The position numbers and the translations under genes are program-made. From UBA3940 sp964506005 (GTDB taxonomy: Bacteria > Chloroflexota > Anaerolineae > Aggregatilineales > UBA3940), in assembly GCA_964506005.1 (NCBI GenBank), contig CAZDLX010000127.1, forward strand, positions 1-10,872: a stretch of DNA of 10,872 nucleotides, in the 5' to 3' direction. Shown here piece by piece: positions 4,516 to 10,790 of the stretch (position 1 is its first letter; each line of letters starts with the position of its first letter). The notes beneath the pieces are model-generated. The model was not told the origin of the DNA. It made no database searches and was given only the letters and a program-made list of their open reading frames with translations.

Positions 4516-6948
4516 TTACGTCGTCGGCGCGAAGCGCACGACCGTCACGCCCTCGCCGCCCTCGCTGCCCGGCGCGCTCTCGTAGCTCTTCACGAGCGGG
4601 TGCCCGCGCAGCAGCTCCTGCACGGCGCGGCGCAGCGTCCCCGAGCCCTTACCGTGTACGATCCGCACCCACGGCAGCCCCGACAGATACGCCTGGTCGA
4701 GGTACTCCTCCACACGCGGCAGGGCGTCCTCGCGCGTCATGCCGATCAGGTGCAGCTCCAGGCCGGGGCTCTCGGGCCGCGGGCGGCGCACGCCGCTCAT
4801 GCCGCGCTCGGACTCCGGCTGGCGCTTCTTCTTGCGGCCCACATACTCCAGCGTATCGGCCCGCACCTTCACGCGGAACGTGCCGACCTGCACCTCGACC
4901 TCGCCGCCGCCGTCCGCCGAGATGACCTCGCCTTCGGCGCTCAGCGAGGGCACGAAGACGCGGTCCCCAACGCGCAGCTCGCCCGGCGCGCGCGGCGCTT
5001 CTTCCTCGCGCGGCTGCGGCTTCTCTGGCTGCTTCGCCGCTTTCTTCACCGGCTCCTGGATCACCTCGTCGAGCGCGCCCGCCGCCTGCTCGATTTCAGC
5101 CAGCCGCTCGCGCGCCTCCGCCGACTCCTTCTGCAGGCTGGGCGGGATGGCCCGCAGCAGCCGCTTCAGCTCGCGGACCTCCTCGCGCACGGTTTCAAGC
5201 TCCTGGTCAGCCTGCCGGCGGGCCTCTTCGATGATGGCTGCTCGCTCCTGCTCGATGTTGTCCAGCCGTTCCTGCAGCCGGTCGCGCAGGATCTGCGCGT
5301 CGCGCTCGGCGCGGTTCATCCGGCTCTCGGACTGTCGCGCCTCCTCCCGCGCCCGGTGGATCTCGTCTAGCAGATCGTCCGCCGCGAGGTCTTCCGCCCC
5401 GACGTAGCCCCGCGCCATGTCGAGGATGTGCGCGGGCAGCCCCAGCCGCTGCGCGATCAGGATCGCGTTGGAGCGCCCCGGCAGACCGATGATCAGCCGG
5501 TAGGTCGGTGCGAGCGTCTTTACGTCGAACTCGACGCTGGCGTTGACCACGCCCGGCGTGCTGTGCGCATACAGCTTGAGCTCCGGGTAGTGCGTGGCGA
5601 CCAACGTCGTCACGCCCCGCGCCAGCAAGTCGTTGAGGATCGCCCGGGCGATGGCCGCGCCTTCTGTCGGGTCGGTGCCCGCGCCCAGCTCGTCGAGCAG
5701 CACCAGCGACTTCTCGTCCGCCCGTTCGAGGATCTGGATGATGTGCGTCATGTGCGCGGAGAACGTGCTCAGCGACTGCTCGATGCTCTGTTCGTCGCCG
5801 ATGTCGGCGTAGACCGCCTCGAACACGCTCAGCCGCGACTCGCTCGCCGCCGGGATGTGCAGCCCGCACTGTGCCATCAGCACCATCAGGCCGACGGTTT
5901 TCAGGCTGACCGTCTTGCCGCCGGTGTTCGGCCCGGTGATGACCAGCACGAACGCCCCGTCTTGCAGCACCGCGTCGATGGGCACCACAGCCTGCGGGTC
6001 GATCAGCGGGTGCCGGGCGCTGTACAGCTCAATGGTGCTGCCGGGGAAGCGGTCCTCGTCGAACGGCACCAGCTCCGGCGCGTTGCCGCGCAGCGCCGCC
6101 GCGTACTTCGCCTTGGCAAACGCCGCGTCGAGCTGCGCCAGCGCCTCCACCGACCACACGATCGGGTCGGCGTGCTCCCCGACGAGCAAACTCAGCTCGC
6201 GCAGGATGCGCTGGATCTCGTCCTGCTCGGCGACGGTCAGCTCGCGGATGCGGTTGTTGATCTCGACCGTCGCCTCGGGCTCGACGTAGATCGTCGCACC
6301 CGACGCCGACTGGTCGTGCACGATGCCCTTGATGCGCCCTCGCGCCTCGGCCCGCACGGGGATCACGTAGCGCCCGCTGCGCTGCGTGATCAGGGCTTCC
6401 TGCAGGTAGGGCACATAGCGGCTGCTCTGGATGATGCCCTGCAGGCGGGTGTGCAGCCGGTCCTGCTGGACGCGCAGATCGCGGCGGATGTTCGCCAGCG
6501 CCGGGCTGGCCGAGTCCTGCACCTCGCCCTGCTCGCTGATCACGCGGTTGATCGCCGCCACCACCGGCTTGCCCTCGTACAGCGCCTCCGCGACCTGCCC
6601 CAGCAGCGGGAAGCGCTCGGCAACCTTCTCGATGGTCTTCTTCAACGCCTCGCTCGATTGCAGCGTGGCCTTGATCTCAAGGAAGTGCTCGGCCTGCAGC
6701 GTGATCTCGCGCTCGGCCCGCCGCGCGTACGAGCGCACGTCACGCGCCCCGCCGATGGTGAGCTGGCTGTTCTCCTCGAGAAGCTGCCGCGCCTCGGTCG
6801 TCTCCTGCTGGCGGCGCTGCGCCTCGGCGAGATCGGAGGTCGGCGTGAGCGCTTCGAGCAGCTCGCGGCTGGCCGAAAACGCCGCGTACTCCGCCAGCCG
6901 CGCGAGGATCTTGTTCAGTTCAAGCTTCGTTAGAGTTTTCGCGTCCAT
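4516..6948 (-). CDS. mutS2: MutS2 family ATPase/endonuclease
   Basis: An 810-residue MutS2, complete by length and domain order. MutS2 binds branched DNA and suppresses recombination, and in Bacillus it acts on collided ribosomes. Residues 1-290 form the helical core and clamp. The ATPase has Walker A GPNTGGKT (339-346), the signature DEQSIEQSLSTFSAHM (385-400), Walker B LVLLDE (415-420) and ATHYPELK (451-458). A coiled coil fills about 525-625, a KOW-like segment about 655-705, and the C-terminal Smr nuclease domain about 729-807 with HGKG (765-768). The usual LDLRG at the front of Smr reads LELHLIG here. The mismatch-recognition domain of MutS1 is absent, as expected. ATG at 6948; only a modest GGAAG upstream. 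Monocistronic, with a terminator downstream. Confidence 0.96.
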   Translation of the reverse strand: MDAKTLTKLELNKILARLAEYAAFSASRELLEALTPTSDLAEAQRRQQETTEARQLLEENSQLTIGGARDVRSYARRAEREITLQAEHFLEIKATLQSSEALKKTIEKVAERFPLLGQVAEALYEGKPVVAAINRVISEQGEVQDSASPALANIRRDLRVQQDRLHTRLQGIIQSSRYVPYLQEALITQRSGRYVIPVRAEARGRIKGIVHDQSASGATIYVEPEATVEINNRIRELTVAEQDEIQRILRELSLLVGEHADPIVWSVEALAQLDAAFAKAKYAAALRGNAPELVPFDEDRFPGSTIELYSARHPLIDPQAVVPIDAVLQDGAFVLVITGPNTGGKTVSLKTVGLMVLMAQCGLHIPAASESRLSVFEAVYADIGDEQSIEQSLSTFSAHMTHIIQILERADEKSLVLLDELGAGTDPTEGAAIARAILNDLLARGVTTLVATHYPELKLYAHSTPGVVNASVEFDVKTLAPTYRLIIGLPGRSNAILIAQRLGLPAHILDMARGYVGAEDLAADDLLDEIHRAREEARQSESRMNRAERDAQILRDRLQERLDNIEQERAAIIEEARRQADQELETVREEVRELKRLLRAIPPSLQKESAEARERLAEIEQAAGALDEVIQEPVKKAAKQPEKPQPREEEAPRAPGELRVGDRVFVPSLSAEGEVISADGGGEVEVQVGTFRVKVRADTLEYVGRKKKRQPESERGMSGVRRPRPESPGLELHLIGMTREDALPRVEEYLDQAYLSGLPWVRIVHGKGSGTLRRAVQELLRGHPLVKSYESAPGSEGGEGVTVVRFAPTT

Positions 6949-6973
6949 CCTGGGTCGCTTCCGTTACGGCATA

Positions 6974-7014
6974 AGCCCCCACCGCCCGGCGTTCCACGCC
7001 TGGGAGGAGGGGCT
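6974..7014. repeat. Hairpin in the mutS2 leader
   Basis: AGCCCC (6974-6979) and GGGGCT (7009-7014) pair around an inner GGCGT/ACGCC stem with loop TCC (6988-7000). It lies 25-65 bases before the mutS2 ATG. It could be part of the leader RNA or one more intergenic repeat. No convincing -10/-35 pair for mutS2 was found here. Confidence 0.5.
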
Positions 7015-7015
7015 C

Positions 7016-7097
7016 GCCATACCATACGCTATTCGCGCTGGGCGATAAGCCATAGGCCATATGCAATATGCCATATGCAATATGCTATACGCCCTAT
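7016..7097. repeat. Array of 7-base units (consensus GCNATAN)
   Basis: Ten units in strict 7-base phase run from 7028 to 7097, the clearest being GCCATAT (7056, 7070) and GCAATAT (7063, 7077), which alternate twice as a 14-base repeat. Diverged units precede them (GCTATTC, GCGCTGG, GCGATAA, GCCATAG), and an out-of-phase GCCATAC starts at 7016. The array is AT-rich and lies between the fabI stop and the mutS2 start. It contains no gene. Confidence 0.8.
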
Positions 7098-7113
7098 TCT
7101 AACATGCGTTCCC

Positions 7114-7914
7114 TCAGTCGTCGCGATCCAGCTCCTCAAACGGCACCGTCATGCCGAGGATGTTCCAGCCCGCATCGACGTAGAGCACCTGCCCGGTGAC
7201 GCGCTGCGAGAGGTCCGAGCACAGGTAGAGTGCCGCATCGCCTACGTCCTCCTGTGACACCGTCTCCCGCAGGGGCGCGACCGCGTCGTGGTAGCCCAGC
7301 ATCTTGCGGAAGCCCGCCACGCCCGACGCCGAGAGCGTCTTGATCGGCCCCGCCGAGATCGCGTTGACGCGGATGCGCTTCGGCCCGAGGTCGTGCGCCA
7401 GGTAGCGCACGCTCGACTCGAGCGCCGCCTTGGCCACGCCCATCACGTTGTAGTGCGGCATCACCGCGACGCTGCCGTAATACGTCAGCGTGACGATTGA
7501 GCCGCCGTCCGGCATCAGCGGCTCGGCGCGCTGCGCCAGCGCCACAAGCGAGTACGCGCTGATCTCCAGCGCGGTCTTGAACCCCGACCTGCTGGTGTCC
7601 ACAAACCGCCCGTCGAGGTCCTCGCGCTCGGCGAAGGCGATCGCGTGCACCAGCACGTCGATTTTGCCGTGAGTTTCCGTGACCTTCTCAAACACCCGGT
7701 CGATGGCCGCGTCGTCCGTCACGTTGCACTCTTCGACAACCTTCGCGCCGACGCTCTCGGCCAGCGGCCTGGCACGTCGCTCCAGCTTCGGGCTCGCGTA
7801 GCTGAAGGCCAGCTCCGCGCCCTCCCGGTGCAGCGCCTGCGCGATGCCCCACGCGATCGAGTACTTGTTCGCCACGCCGAAGATCAGCGCGGTCTTCCCC
7901 TCAAGCAAGCCCAT
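7114..7914 (-). CDS. fabI: Enoyl-[acyl-carrier-protein] reductase (NADH), FabI type
   Basis: A 266-residue short-chain dehydrogenase of the FabI class, which reduces trans-2-enoyl-ACP in the last step of each fatty-acid elongation cycle. The N-terminal nucleotide loop GVANKYSIAWGIA (13-25) is the FabI form rather than the usual GxxxGxG. The catalytic Tyr-x6-Lys is Tyr155/Lys162 in PHYNVMGVAKAALE, and Tyr145 in TLTYYG matches the second conserved tyrosine of E. coli FabI. SAGPIKTLSASG (187-198) is the substrate-loop start. ATG at 7914 has GAGGAG (7921-7926) six bases upstream. No other fab genes are adjacent. FabI is the target of triclosan-type inhibitors; nothing seen here predicts resistance. 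Confidence 0.96.
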   Translation of the reverse strand: MGLLEGKTALIFGVANKYSIAWGIAQALHREGAELAFSYASPKLERRARPLAESVGAKVVEECNVTDDAAIDRVFEKVTETHGKIDVLVHAIAFAEREDLDGRFVDTSRSGFKTALEISAYSLVALAQRAEPLMPDGGSIVTLTYYGSVAVMPHYNVMGVAKAALESSVRYLAHDLGPKRIRVNAISAGPIKTLSASGVAGFRKMLGYHDAVAPLRETVSQEDVGDAALYLCSDLSQRVTGQVLYVDAGWNILGMTVPFEELDRDD

Positions 7915-7955
7915 CGTCTACTCCTCACTCACTGGTAAAGGCAGAAAAAGAAGCT

Positions 7956-8172
7956 AGTCCACAGACGGCACAGAGAACGGAACCGCTGCCCCTGGGCGCA
8001 GCAGTGCTGCGCCCCTACCTGCCCCGCTCCCGGAAGCGCCTGCCGAACTGGGAGAGGGGGAAAGGTCCACTAATGACACGAATTACATTAACTTGTCTGT
8101 TTTCATTCGTGCTATTCGTGTCATTCGTGGATCAATATATCTTTTCTGTGCTATCTGTGTCATCTGTGGACT
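7956..8172. repeat. Intergenic element bounded by inverted repeats
   Basis: AGTCCACAGA (7956-7965) is exactly inverted as TCTGTGGACT (8163-8172), and the similarity runs on inward (GGCACAGA against TCTGTGTC) with mismatches. The 217-base interval holds a 10-pair palindrome GGGCGCAGCA/TGCTGCGCCC (7994-8014), an imperfect stem CCCC-CTCCC/GGGAG-GGGG (8022-8059) and two arrays of 9-base units. It fills nearly all of the space between the glycosylase stop and the fabI ribosome site. It resembles a MITE-sized or patchwork repeat; no transposase and no clear target duplication are seen. Confidence 0.5.
8105..8170. repeat. Two related arrays of three 9-base units
   Basis: The first array (8105-8131) has three units with core ATTCGTG followed by CT, TC and GA. 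The second (8144-8170) has three units with core (A/T)TCTGTG followed by the same endings CT, TC and GA in the same order. A 12-base AT-rich spacer separates them. The two look like copies of one 27-base block in which the core differs in every unit. Confidence 0.7.
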
Positions 8173-8774
8173 CACCCACCCCTCGACACGTACGGGTTGC
8201 TGCGCTCCCAGAAGCGCCAGGGCTGGCTGAACCACGGCTCGGGCACGTTCAGGCCAATGCGCGGCCCGGTCGCCACGGCGTCGTCGGGCAGCGGCTCGCC
8301 CGTTTCGAAGCGCAGCGGGCTGCCCGGCGCGGTCACGTCCAGCCCGTGCAGCGACCGGTCGATGCCCAGCGCCATCGTCAAGCGCCCCGGCCCGCTCGTC
8401 CACTCCGTCTGCCGCCGCCCGTCGCGCTGCGCGGCCATGTAATCTAACCCCTCAACCGGCTCGACGGCACGCAGCAGCACCGCCGCGGGGTAGTCCACCC
8501 CCGGCGGCTTGGCGACCACGTTGAGCAGCCAGTACATGCCGTAGATCAGGTAGATGTAGCTCACCCCCGGCGTCCCGAACATCACCGCGTTACGCGGCGT
8601 CGGGCCCCGGTAGCCGTGCGAGGCCATGTCGCCCCAGCCCGTGTACGCCTCGCACTCCACCACGCGCCCGGCGACCCGGTAGCCGTCCACCTCGTGCACG
8701 AGCATCTGCCCCAGCAGGTCCCGCGCCACGTCAAGGGTGTCTCTCTCGAAGAATTCGCGCTGCAGTTGTGTCAT
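8172..8774 (-). CDS. mpg: DNA-3-methyladenine glycosylase, AAG/MPG family
   Basis: A 200-residue monofunctional glycosylase that removes alkylated or deaminated purines in base-excision repair. Family hallmarks are in order: DLLGQML (19-25), VVECEAY (38-44), DMASHGYRGPTPRN (49-62), MFGTPGVSYIYLIYGMYW (65-82), AVLLRAVEP (98-106) and SGPGRLTMALGI. By spacing with the human enzyme, Glu42 is the catalytic acid and Tyr44 and His53 line the base pocket, and Arg102 matches the conserved active-site arginine. The length is normal for bacteria. ATG at 8774 is only 5 bases from the run of Ns, so its ribosome site and promoter are not visible. The last bases before the stop fall at the edge of an inverted-repeat element. 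Confidence 0.94.
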   Translation of the reverse strand: MTQLQREFFERDTLDVARDLLGQMLVHEVDGYRVAGRVVECEAYTGWGDMASHGYRGPTPRNAVMFGTPGVSYIYLIYGMYWLLNVVAKPPGVDYPAAVLLRAVEPVEGLDYMAAQRDGRRQTEWTSGPGRLTMALGIDRSLHGLDVTAPGSPLRFETGEPLPDDAVATGPRIGLNVPEPWFSQPWRFWERSNPYVSRGG

Positions 8775-8779
8775 GAAGG

Positions 8780-8879
8780 NNNNNNNNNNNNNNNNNNNNN
8801 NNNNNNNNNNNNNNNNNNNNNNNNNNNNNNNNNNNNNNNNNNNNNNNNNNNNNNNNNNNNNNNNNNNNNNNNNNNNNNN
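8780..8879. other. Assembly gap (100 Ns)
   Basis: Exactly 100 unknown bases, the conventional size for a scaffold join of unknown length. It removes the 3' part of the XRE-type gene and the 5' flank of the glycosylase gene. Any reading frame carried across it is meaningless. Confidence 0.99.
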
Positions 8880-9219
8880 CGGCGTCGGCGACGATGATCA
8901 CCACGCTGTCGCGGATCAGGTAGGCCGTGCCGTCGCCGGTTGTGATCACGTCCCGGCCCGCCGCGTCGCCCTGGATGACCTTATTGCCGGCGATCCTGTC
9001 GCCCGTCACGATGTCCACTTCTGGCGGATCGTCGCTTCCCGTACCAGCCTTTTCAAGCACGGTCAGCAGGGCGTCCACCTTCTCCTGGTTTGGCGTGCTC
9101 GGCTCGACGGCGCCGCGCTCCCAGCGAGATACCGAGCTGCGAGACACGCGCAGCATCTCCGCGACGAAGGCCTGCGACCAGCCCCACAGGCGGCGCAGCC
9201 GCTTCAACTGTTCGATCAT
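8880..9219 (-). CDS. XRE-type HTH protein with Gly-Asp-rich segment (3' end lost in gap)
   Basis: The visible part is 113 residues. Residues 5-53 are a Cro/C1-type helix-turn-helix: LRRLWGWSQAFVAEML, then VSRSSVSRWERG, with the WERG typical of the family. After an acidic linker (GSDDPPEVD) comes a Gly-Asp/Asn-rich stretch (71-96: VTGDR, IAGNK, VIQGD, AAGRD, TTGDG), then a strand-like AYLIRDSVVIIVADA running into the gap. Similar Gly-Asp repeats precede signalling or effector domains in some large bacterial conflict proteins, but the rest of this protein is missing, so its role is unknown. The HTH suggests DNA binding. ATG at 9219; a weak purine-rich site upstream. It lies 38 bases after the epimerase stop, on the same strand. 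Confidence 0.75.
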
Positions 9220-9257
9220 GTCGCACTCTGCCTGTCAGGAACCCGCCGGAACAAAGA

Positions 9258-10190
9258 CTATGCCGGGGCGGTGAAGCGGCTGTCGTAGGCGACGGTGCAG
9301 CGCAGCCCCTCGTGTAGATCGACCTTCGGCTCGAAGCCGAGCAGCCGCCGCGCCCTGCCGAGGTCGGCACACATGCGCTGGACGCCCCCGCTGCGGTCGC
9401 GGTTGTACAGCGGGTCGAGCCGCCGCCCCACCACCTCGCCGACCACGCCGACGACCTCGTTAATGCTCGTCTCGGTGCCGCTGCCGATGTTGATCACCTG
9501 CCGGTCGACGTCCGGCGCGGTCGCCGCCGCGACGAGCGAATCGACCACGTCGTCGATATACACGAAGTCTCGCGTCTGGCTGCCGTCGCCGAAAAGCACA
9601 ATCGATGCGCCGCTCTGCGCCGCCTTGATAAAGCGCGGGATGACCGGCGCGTGCGAGGCGGGAAGCTGCTGGCCCGGCCCATAAGCGTTGAAGATGCGCA
9701 GCGAAACCGTCTCGATACCCCACAGCATGCCGATGGTCCGCACGTACGTCTCGGCGGCGAACTTGCTCACCGCGTACGGTGAGTCGGGTTCGGGGACGAG
9801 GTCTTCACGCAGCGGCTGCTCGCGCTGGCTGCCGTAGACCGTGCCCGAGGAGGCCAGCACCACGCGCTGCACCCCGGCGTCGCGCATCGCCTCCATGACA
9901 CTCACCGTACCGCCGACATTCACGTGGTTGTAGTCGCGAGGGTACTTGATCGACTCGGGGATGGAGACGCGCGCCGCGAGGTGGTACACGCAGTCCGCGT
10001 CCTGCAGCAGCGTCCACAGCTTCGGGATGTCCGCAACATCCCCCCGAGTGAACAGCACGCGCGAGTCGAGCCGGGCGGGGTCGCCCGCGGTGAGGTTGTC
10101 GATGACGCGCACTTCGTGGCCCAGCGCCGCCAGCCGGTTGGCCAGCGCCGAGCCGATGAAACCCGCGCCACCCGTCACGAGAAAACGCAT
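9258..10190 (-). CDS. NAD-dependent sugar-nucleotide epimerase/dehydratase (GalE-like)
   Basis: A 310-residue extended short-chain dehydrogenase. The NAD loop GGAGFIG is at 7-13, followed by Asp31 in VIDNLTAG, a usual NAD-preferring position. The catalytic set is Ser115 in LASSGTVYG and Tyr139-x3-Lys143 in SPYAVSK. RIFNAYGPGQ and GDGSQTRDFVYIDDVVD are typical of UDP-glucose 4-epimerase and related enzymes that act on nucleotide sugars for polysaccharide or glycan synthesis. The substrate cannot be assigned: dTDP-glucose dehydratases and UDP-glucuronate epimerases share these motifs. ATG at 10190 has AAGGGA just upstream. It may lead a transcript that continues into the XRE-type gene. No glycosyltransferases are nearby. 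Confidence 0.9.
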   Translation of the reverse strand: MRFLVTGGAGFIGSALANRLAALGHEVRVIDNLTAGDPARLDSRVLFTRGDVADIPKLWTLLQDADCVYHLAARVSIPESIKYPRDYNHVNVGGTVSVMEAMRDAGVQRVVLASSGTVYGSQREQPLREDLVPEPDSPYAVSKFAAETYVRTIGMLWGIETVSLRIFNAYGPGQQLPASHAPVIPRFIKAAQSGASIVLFGDGSQTRDFVYIDDVVDSLVAAATAPDVDRQVINIGSGTETSINEVVGVVGEVVGRRLDPLYNRDRSGGVQRMCADLGRARRLLGFEPKVDLHEGLRCTVAYDSRFTAPA

Positions 10191-10229
10191 CTGGTCCCTT
10201 ACTCCACTGCTCTTGAGGGGTTTACGCGA

Positions 10230-10270
10230 AGCGCCCCAGACCGGTCGCCAGCCGGGGCGCTCCTATTATA
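10230..10270 (-). promoter_or_regulatory. Epimerase promoter -10 with leader palindrome
   Basis: Read on the minus strand, TATAAT (10265-10270) is a perfect -10 box; no good -35 is visible. Starting 3 bases after it, AGCGCCCC (10254-10261) pairs with GGGGCGCT (10230-10237) over a 16-base loop. The predicted start (about 10258) falls inside the first arm, so the palindrome could be an operator or a 5' RNA hairpin. There is no T-run, so it is not a normal terminator for the upstream gene. Confidence 0.45.
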
Positions 10271-10304
10271 GCTGAACTCGCCGGGTGGGCGCGGGCCTCG
10301 CCGT

Positions 10305-10646
10305 CTACTTGACGAACTGGAAGCCCTGCCGGTACGGCACCACCTGCAGCGTATAGTTGTGCACGAAACTCCGGAAGCGAGCCTCGAGATCCTCCCACTG
10401 CTCGCTCTCCAGCAGCTCGTGGATCGTCTCGATGTCCTCCGAGACAAAAGCCGCCATGCGGAGCGGGTAATCGCCGTATGCGGTGTGCCACGCCTCCGTC
10501 ATGTAGATTCCCATCTCCTGCAGGGTCGGGACCAGCTCGCTCATGATAAACCGGAAGTACGCTTCGTGATTCGACGGAACCACGTCGTACGAGATGATCA
10601 GCTTGAACTGCGGTATGATGATCTGGCGTCCATCGTCTTCAGTCAT
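10305..10646 (-). CDS. Small protein of unknown function (possible dimeric alpha/beta barrel)
   Basis: A 113-residue soluble protein with no signal peptide or membrane segment. The pattern is a strand (FKLIISYDV), a helix (EAYFRFIMSELVPTLQEM), a strand near TEAWHTAYGDYPLRMAAFV, a helix with many acids (SEDIETIHELLESEQWEDL) and a final strand (YTLQVVPYRQGFQFV). This order resembles ferredoxin-like Dabb or NIPSNAP domains, so I suspect that fold, but I recognise no family signature. The frame is open to a GTG at 10667, but that GTG overlaps the GGAGG site (10659-10663), so the ATG at 10646 is preferred although the spacing (12 bases) is long. It reads toward the epimerase with its own spacer of about 114 bases. 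Confidence 0.75.
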   Translation of the reverse strand: MTEDDGRQIIIPQFKLIISYDVVPSNHEAYFRFIMSELVPTLQEMGIYMTEAWHTAYGDYPLRMAAFVSEDIETIHELLESEQWEDLEARFRSFVHNYTLQVVPYRQGFQFVK

Positions 10647-10790
10647 GCCGCCGGCTTTCCTCCACACTGCTTATCGTACGCTTGCTACCAACCCGCCAAC
10701 AGAATAGTTTTAGTGTAGCACCCCGGCCCGGCAGCCTCAACCCTCAGCGCCGGACGTCTTGTCTGGATTGAGCTTCACATCCCTTCAATA

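Noticed and set aside
5428..6933. Plus-strand open frame of 501 codons inside mutS2
   Set aside because: Antisense shadow of mutS2, which has all its motifs on the minus strand; the product is Arg/Gln/Asp-rich without domains.
7016..7097. CRISPR array
   Set aside because: Units are 7 bases with no spacers, far from the repeat-spacer size of CRISPR; no cas genes are present. The 9-base arrays fail for the same reason.
7956..8172. Insertion sequence
   Set aside because: Too short for a transposase and none is encoded; only inverted ends are seen, so at most a non-autonomous element.
8731..8879. Continuation of the XRE-type frame through the Ns into glycosylase sequence
   Set aside because: The gap length is arbitrary, so the frame beyond it is meaningless; the residues after the gap are shadow sequence of the glycosylase gene.
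10230..10261. Terminator for the small unknown gene
   Set aside because: The 8-pair stem has no following T-run on the minus strand, and it sits just after a perfect -10 box, which favours a promoter-linked role.
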